Assembly: GCF_008801925.2 (NCBI RefSeq)
Contig: NZ_CP062804.1
Coordinates: forward strand, 124,001 to 188,000
DNA length: 64,000 nucleotides
Reading direction: 5' to 3'
Origin: Cupriavidus basilensis
GTDB taxonomy: Bacteria > Pseudomonadota > Gammaproteobacteria > Burkholderiales > Burkholderiaceae
In this document: piece after piece, positions 59,481-64,000 of the stretch
Layout: every line of letters starts with the position of its first letter
How positions within the stretch are numbered: position 1 is the stretch's first letter
The notes under the pieces: model-generated
Databases searched by the model: none
Told to the model about the DNA's origin: nothing
What the model saw: the letters and a program-made list of their open reading frames with translations, nothing else
Translations under genes and position numbers: made by a program

Positions 59481-60179
59481 TCAGCAGCCGACCCAGTAGG
59501 CGTAGCCCACCAGCCGGTCGCCAAGGAAGTACAGGCGGTACTGGTCGCCGTCGCCGTCCAGCGTGTAGAGCGTGGTGTAGGCGAGCTGCTCGAGCGGGTC
59601 GCCCTCGTCGCGGTCGGATGGGCTGCGTACCTTGCCTGGCGCCTCCGCCAGCTTCCAGCGCGGGTTCTTGCGCAGGGCCGTGTTGAGCTGCGTCAGCGTG
59701 GAGGCCGCGGTCACGTCCTGGTTTTCCAGCTTGAGCGTCAGCCCGGCCGGGATGCCGTGCAGCGCGCGGATCACGGCGTCGCCGCTGCGGCCCACTTCGA
59801 TCAGCGCATCGGGGTAGTGGTAGTCCATCAGGTGCTCTTCGTCGAGCGCCGTGCCGCATTCATCCTGGTTGGGCGTGATGTCCGGCGGTTTGCCCCACGC
59901 CGCCTGCACGTCCGCCATGCTGGTCAGCCCGCGCAGGGCGACCAGCGGGCGGGCCAGCGGCGCGGGCACAAAGCTGAGCCCGTCGTCTGGCTGGGCAGCG
60001 TCGTCGGCGCGCGCCGCCTGCGCATCCGATGCGGCTGCGGCGGATGGGGATGTGGCGGCGGTGGCCGGAGCCGGTTCATTGCGTTCGCAGCCAGGCAGCG
60101 CGGCTAGCGCGGCGCAGGCGGCGAGGGTGGACAGGCAGCGGGACAGCGCGGGGCTGTCGGTGTCGTTCAGGCGGAGCAT
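59481..60179 (-). CDS. Hypothetical lipoprotein
   Basis: A 232-residue protein with a hydrophobic N-terminus and lipobox ALPGC (Cys31). An Ala-rich linker follows, then a folded domain with PPDITPNQDECGTALDEEHL, DYHYPDALIEVGRSGDAVIR and YRLYFLGDRLVGYAYWVGC. The end resembles small outer-membrane assembly or SmpA-like repeats in shape only; I cannot name the family. Confidence 0.75.
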   Translation of the reverse strand: MLRLNDTDSPALSRCLSTLAACAALAALPGCERNEPAPATAATSPSAAAASDAQAARADDAAQPDDGLSFVPAPLARPLVALRGLTSMADVQAAWGKPPDITPNQDECGTALDEEHLMDYHYPDALIEVGRSGDAVIRALHGIPAGLTLKLENQDVTAASTLTQLNTALRKNPRWKLAEAPGKVRSPSDRDEGDPLEQLAYTTLYTLDGDGDQYRLYFLGDRLVGYAYWVGC

Positions 60180-60299
60180 GTTGCAAGAATAGCCGCTAAG
60201 GCGGCGACTGCGTCAGGAGCGCAACCATACACCGAAGCGCGCCCGCTGAAAATGCCCGCGTGTGGCTTGCCGCACGCCCGGGCACCGCGGCGCCTCGTT

Positions 60300-61259
60300 T
60301 CAGTGCGCCGTGCCGGCGCGCTGGAAACCTGTCATGTCGGGATAGATCGCGCGGATCTTGCCCCATTCCACCACGTTGAAGAACTGGCACTTGCCCGCGC
60401 CGAAGCGCTTGGCCACTTCCACGCAAAAGCGCACCGCTTCGGCAATGTCGATCTCGTAGTTGGCGCTGGTGGCGCTGCCCGAGACCACCGACTGCGCGGT
60501 CAGCGCCACGCCTACCACCGGAGCGGCGGTGGCCACATGCGGCTGCATGATGCTGTTGAAGTGGTACAGGCCGTTGTGATAGGGCGTGATGTCCTGCTGG
60601 GAGATCGGGAAGGTCACTGCCGGGCAACCGGTGGTGGATTCCATCGTCGCCACCAGGTCCGGGCTCACGCGCAGGATATAGCCTTGCATGGCGGTGGGCG
60701 AGATCGCAAAGCCGCGGTGCTTGATGATGCTGTTGCCCTTGGAGGCATCGAGCGACAGGATCGCATCCATTTCGGGCAGCACCTGGTACTCGTTCATGGT
60801 GTCGGACGACACCGGCATGCCCATGAAGGGCACCGGATCGTGCGGCTGCATCGACACGTTGGTGGACAAGTGCGTGGTCACGATGACGTCGCCGGCCAGG
60901 TGGTCGCCCTTGTGCTTCATCTGCGCCAGCTTGAGCGCCACGGCCAGGCTGCCGATCGGGCCGTCCGCGTCGGACACCAGGCCGACCAGCTCCGGGCGCG
61001 CGCCGATGGCGCCATTGCGGCCGATCACGCCTAGCGTGGGGGCTTTGCCGCCGCCGCGCTTGCCTTGGGTGCCGGGGATGACGATGGTGATGAAGTCGGT
61101 GGTGTTTGTGGTGGGTTCCGGCGGGGTGTTGTTGATGGTGACGACGTCTACCGTTACGCCGGCGGCGGTGTAGGCACCGAACAGTTCGCGGACAACAGCG
61201 CCGTTGGCGTTGGGGCTGTCCAGGGCTTCGTGGATGACGAGGGTTTGTTGCAGGGTCAT
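60300..61259 (-). CDS. DUF1177 domain-containing protein
   Basis: A 319-residue protein of the DUF1177 family (VIHEALDSPNANGAVVRELF at the start; HLSTNVSMQPHDPVPFMGMP in the middle; NEYQVLPEMDAILSLDASKG). Function is unknown. Such genes are often found with peptide transporters, PepE and aminotransferases, as here (porin, pepE and a class V aminotransferase follow upstream on the same strand). It may be part of a peptide or amino-acid use cluster. Confidence 0.9.
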   Translation of the reverse strand: MTLQQTLVIHEALDSPNANGAVVRELFGAYTAAGVTVDVVTINNTPPEPTTNTTDFITIVIPGTQGKRGGGKAPTLGVIGRNGAIGARPELVGLVSDADGPIGSLAVALKLAQMKHKGDHLAGDVIVTTHLSTNVSMQPHDPVPFMGMPVSSDTMNEYQVLPEMDAILSLDASKGNSIIKHRGFAISPTAMQGYILRVSPDLVATMESTTGCPAVTFPISQQDITPYHNGLYHFNSIMQPHVATAAPVVGVALTAQSVVSGSATSANYEIDIAEAVRFCVEVAKRFGAGKCQFFNVVEWGKIRAIYPDMTGFQRAGTAH

Positions 61260-61744
61260 GGGGGTCTCCTTGAATGGGGTGGGTTGGAGTCAACTTCAAA
61301 GGCCTAAGGTCAAAGGCTTTGAGTCAAAGACTTAGAGTCAAAGGCTTAGAGTCAAAGGCAGTTTCACCACCCCTGCGGGGCGGCGACCTACTTTCTTGTC
61401 TTGCCAAGAAAGTAGGCAAAGAAGGCGCGCCGGATGGGGCGACTACCCCCTCGGGCTTCGGCGAAAAGAGCGGCCGGGACCCAAACTCGCATCGCCTTAA
61501 GGCGATACTCAGACATGGGTCCCTCTTTTCCGCTCTTTTCGCCGAATCCCGAGGCGCCCCATACGGCCTTGGTACACCTCCACGGCTCGCTGCGCATCGC
61601 GCGTGGGTGATTCCCGCCTGACGGGCGGGAATCACGGCTACACCGAATCGGTGTGCTGACGATGTCGTTTCTGTTGCCGCTGGGGGAGAGGGCGGGCGCC
61701 GGATATGCCGCTGTCATTCCAATCCGCGTTGGCCTGCCGTACCT
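61260..61744. other. 485-base intergenic region with repeats and an extended palindrome
   Basis: Contains an imperfect AGTCAAAGGCTTAG repeat (about 61295-61360), a hairpin CTACTTTCTT/AAGAAAGTAG (61389-61416), and a long inverted repeat with TTCGGCGAAAAGAGCGG at 61457-61473 facing its complement at 61534-61550. No gene is convincing; the pattern fits a dispersed intergenic element common in Burkholderiales. Confidence 0.7.
61389..61416. terminator. Hairpin CTACTTTCTT...AAGAAAGTAG
   Basis: A 10-bp stem with an 8-base loop within the intergenic element downstream of the porin gene; a possible terminator for it. Confidence 0.5.
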
Positions 61745-62893
61745 TCAAAACAAATGGCGCATGCCCAGCATCACGGTGGTCTGGTTGTTGCGGCCGTCCA
61801 GTTTCTTGCCGCTGTCGCCGGTCCAGTTGGTCGTTGCGTTGCCGAACAGGCCGGACCAGTCGCCATGTACCCAGTCGTACGCCAGCGCCAGGTAGAGGTC
61901 AGTGCGCTTGCTCAAGGCGTAGTCCGCCACGCCGTAGGCGGTGGTGCGGTTGCCGCTGAAGGCGTCGGCGCGGGTGCGGTCGTGCATCACGCTGGCGGTC
62001 AGCGTGACGGCGGGGGTGACCGTGTAGTTGGCACCCACGGTGAAGAAGTCGTCGCGCCGGTTGCTGCCGAACACCGAGTTGAACGCGGCGCGGTTGGTGG
62101 CCGTGGCGGCGGTCGACATGCTGGTGATGGTGGCGGTATCGGTGCCGCCCTTGGACGAGTCGAAACCAGCGTCGCGGTCGCTGTAGATATAGTTGGCGAA
62201 CAGGCTCGCGCGGCCGACCGAGGCCTTCAGCCCGGCCAGGTAGATGCGCGCGGCGCGGCTCATGCTGTCGCGGGTTTGCTGGAAGTCGCCCACGGCCACT
62301 AGCGGGCCCGAGGCGTACTTCACGCCCAGCGAGACCGACGACATCGCGGAGCCCTTGCCGGCGGTCTCGCCCAGCGCGTACTCGGCAATCAGCGCCACCG
62401 GGCCGTAGTTGCCGGTGTAGCTGATCGCGTTGTCATAGCGCTGGCCGGTCAGGAAGACCATCCACGCATTGGACGGCGCGGCGCCCACGCCGAGCGGGTC
62501 CACGTAGTACAGCATGGTGTTGGCCGTGGTGTACTGCCGGCCCAGCGCCACTTCGCCGTAGCGCTTGCTGCCGATCCTCACATACGCCTGGCGCCCGAAC
62601 AGCTGGCCCTGCTGGTCGAGCTTGCCGGTGTCCGACAGCAGGCCGTTTTCCAGCACGAAGCCTGCCGACAGATCGCCGCCCAGGTCTTCGCTGCCTTTGA
62701 GGCCGAAGCGGCTGCCGGACAGAAAGCCCTCTCCCCCCTGTTGCAGGCCAGCCAGCGCGCTGCCGTTAGGGTCCGAATGGGTCTGGTAGGTGAGCGCGGT
62801 GTCGATCACGCCGTACAGCGTGACGCCGCCCTGCGCCATTGCGGCGGCGGGCAGGCTCAATACGAGTGCGCCAAGCCAGTGCTTGTTAATCAT
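61745..62893 (-). CDS. Gram-negative porin (Burkholderia OpcP/Omp32 type)
   Basis: A 382-residue outer-membrane trimeric porin. Signal peptide MINKHWLGALVLSLPAAAMA, then the typical first strand GGVTLYGVIDTALTYQTHSD and SRFGLKGSEDLGGDLSAGFV. The porin loop region GRQYTTANTMLYYVDPLG follows, and the C-terminal aromatic residue is in TVMLGMRHLF. It gives passage to small anions or amino acids. In this cluster it may feed the peptide/amino-acid genes nearby. Confidence 0.93.
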   Translation of the reverse strand: MINKHWLGALVLSLPAAAMAQGGVTLYGVIDTALTYQTHSDPNGSALAGLQQGGEGFLSGSRFGLKGSEDLGGDLSAGFVLENGLLSDTGKLDQQGQLFGRQAYVRIGSKRYGEVALGRQYTTANTMLYYVDPLGVGAAPSNAWMVFLTGQRYDNAISYTGNYGPVALIAEYALGETAGKGSAMSSVSLGVKYASGPLVAVGDFQQTRDSMSRAARIYLAGLKASVGRASLFANYIYSDRDAGFDSSKGGTDTATITSMSTAATATNRAAFNSVFGSNRRDDFFTVGANYTVTPAVTLTASVMHDRTRADAFSGNRTTAYGVADYALSKRTDLYLALAYDWVHGDWSGLFGNATTNWTGDSGKKLDGRNNQTTVMLGMRHLF

Positions 62894-63019
62894 GGTGTTT
62901 CCTCCTCCAAGGGTAATAGGGGGCCCGCGCAGGGGTCTTTCGCACTGCGTCGGGGTGTAGCGTGGGTGGTTTGGCGCCGCGAGGCGCCTGGAATCAGGTC
63001 CCGGATTCGGGCCCGGAAA

Positions 63020-63775
63020 TCAGGCCCGGAAGTCTTGCCAGCCATCCATGCCGGCCGGCCCGGTGATACGCGACAAGGGGAAGGTCTCGCCCTCGCGCAG
63101 CGTCTGTACCTGTCCCTCGGCCGTGAAGTGCAGCGCGTGGCGCTCGCCCAGCACCGTGCCGTTGCTGCCGTCGGAGAACAGCGCGGAGCCCTCCGGCAGC
63201 GCGAAGACCTGCTCCGGCGCGTTGATGTGCAGGAACTCCGCCAGGCGCTCTTCGCGGCTTTCACCGTTATGGCCGGCGGGCTTGCCGCTGATGAAGTGCG
63301 GGTTGATCTGGAACGGCACCAGGCGCAGCGCGCGCAGAGAGGGTGGCTGCACGATGGGCATGTCGTTGGTGGTGCGGATGGTCGGGCAGGCCACGTTGCT
63401 GCCGGCGCTCCAGCCCACGTACGGCGTGCCGGCCTGCACCTTGGCGCGGATCGCGTCGACGAGATCGGCGTCGTACAGGCGCTTGAGCAGCGCGAACGTG
63501 TTGCCGCCGCCAACCGCGATGGCTTCGGCCTCGTCCACCGCGCGGCGCGGGTCGGCGCTGTGGTGGATGGACGCCAGCGCGTAGCCCAGGCGCTCGAACA
63601 CGGGCTTGACCATGCCTTGATAGCTATCGAAGCTGAAGGTCACGCCGGCGAAGGGGATGAACAGGACTTTGCGTGGCTCGTGCCTGAGTAGGGCATGGAT
63701 CTGCGCGTCAGCGTGTTCGAGGTAGCCGAGGTTGTCCTTGCGGGAGCTGCTCATCAGCAAGATGCGTTGGTTCAT
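63020..63775 (-). CDS. pepE: Peptidase E (alpha-aspartyl dipeptidase)
   Basis: A 251-residue S51 serine peptidase. VLFIPFAGVTFSFDSYQGMV, IAVGGGNTFALLKRLYDADL, the nucleophile Ser in VGWSAGSNVACPTIRTTNDM and QINPHFISGKPAGHNGESRE match PepE throughout. It is somewhat longer than the 229-residue E. coli enzyme at the C-terminus. It cleaves N-terminal Asp dipeptides in the cytoplasm. It is co-directional with an aminotransferase gene upstream and the porin downstream. Confidence 0.95.
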   Translation of the reverse strand: MNQRILLMSSSRKDNLGYLEHADAQIHALLRHEPRKVLFIPFAGVTFSFDSYQGMVKPVFERLGYALASIHHSADPRRAVDEAEAIAVGGGNTFALLKRLYDADLVDAIRAKVQAGTPYVGWSAGSNVACPTIRTTNDMPIVQPPSLRALRLVPFQINPHFISGKPAGHNGESREERLAEFLHINAPEQVFALPEGSALFSDGSNGTVLGERHALHFTAEGQVQTLREGETFPLSRITGPAGMDGWQDFRA

Positions 63776-63809
63776 GTCGGGTTCCGGTAGTTCAATCGTG
63801 ATGTCAGGC

Positions 63810-64000
63810 TCAGGCCACGGTGGCGGCGATCAGTTCGGCCACGCGGTCGATTTCCTCATGGGTATTGAAGTAATGCAGCGAGACGCGTGCCATGGTGGAC
63901 ACGCCGTAGCGCGCCAGGATGGCATCGGCCATGAAATTGCCGGCTTCGATGATGCACTGCTGCTGCTCCAGCGCGGCTACGATCTTGGCCGGGTCCACGC
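63810..64000 (-). CDS. Class V aminotransferase/cysteine desulfurase-like protein, C-terminal part
   Basis: Only the last 63 or so residues are in the window; the frame runs past the right edge. QQCIIEAGNFMADAILARYG and STMARVSLHYFNTHEEIDRV match the C-terminus of PLP enzymes of the SufS/CsdA-like class V group, where the Arg of RVSLHYFNT-like RxSxxxYN binds substrate carboxylate. It ends 34 bases before pepE. Confidence 0.75.
   Translation of the reverse strand, partial: VDPAKIVAALEQQQCIIEAGNFMADAILARYGVSTMARVSLHYFNTHEEIDRVAELIAATVA

Overview
The window is GC-rich, densely coded DNA of a beta-proteobacterium of the Burkholderiaceae, most likely a Cupriavidus or close relative. This rests on Bug/TTT-type binding proteins, a short H-NS protein of the Burkholderiales type, a Burkholderia-type porin, MHS transporters and overall codon use. 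No rRNA, tRNA, CRISPR, integrase or transposase gene was seen.

Region 1 (1-12941) reads as one catabolic unit on the + strand: an M20 deacylase (cut by the window edge), a complete peptide/opine-type ABC importer, a GABA aminotransferase and succinate-semialdehyde dehydrogenase pair, a cupin, a histone-deacetylase-like amidohydrolase, a carbamoylase-like M20 hydrolase and a Bug-type binding protein. Together they could import an acylated amine or amino acid, deacylate it and feed the freed GABA-like product into succinate. Region 2 (13094-25562) is housekeeping and accessory: YbaK, LysR, a phospholipase D lipoprotein, H-NS, an LprI-like protein, acyl-CoA dehydrogenase, a catalytically degenerate ImmA/IrrE-like protein, an MHS transporter, an unknown small gene behind a LexA box, and an M16 peptidase.

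Region 3 (25752-45669) is the striking part. A two-partner-secretion / contact-dependent inhibition (CDI) locus, in the order CdiB, lipoprotein, CdiA, candidate CdiI, is followed by about 5.7 kb of low-GC DNA. That tract is packed with orphan toxin tails, immunity genes and scraps of the cdiA body. Two copies of a small two-gene module with a structured leader bracket the whole segment as inverted repeats. cdiA carries a one-base frameshift. One orphan immunity gene (Imm8-like) contains an expanded pentanucleotide repeat in which the gain or loss of a unit changes the reading frame.

Region 4 (45776-64000) returns to ordinary genes: alkA/ada-type repair plus ogt, thpR, a LysE exporter with divergent LysR, a YcgR/PilZ protein facing a MASE2 diguanylate cyclase, a PcaR-like IclR regulator with a recognisable operator, a quinate/shikimate-like set (IclR, MHS transporter, AroQ), a DedA-rhodanese fusion, then DUF1177, porin, PepE and a class V aminotransferase cut by the window edge. 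Short tandem arrays of 9-18 bp recur at gene junctions throughout.
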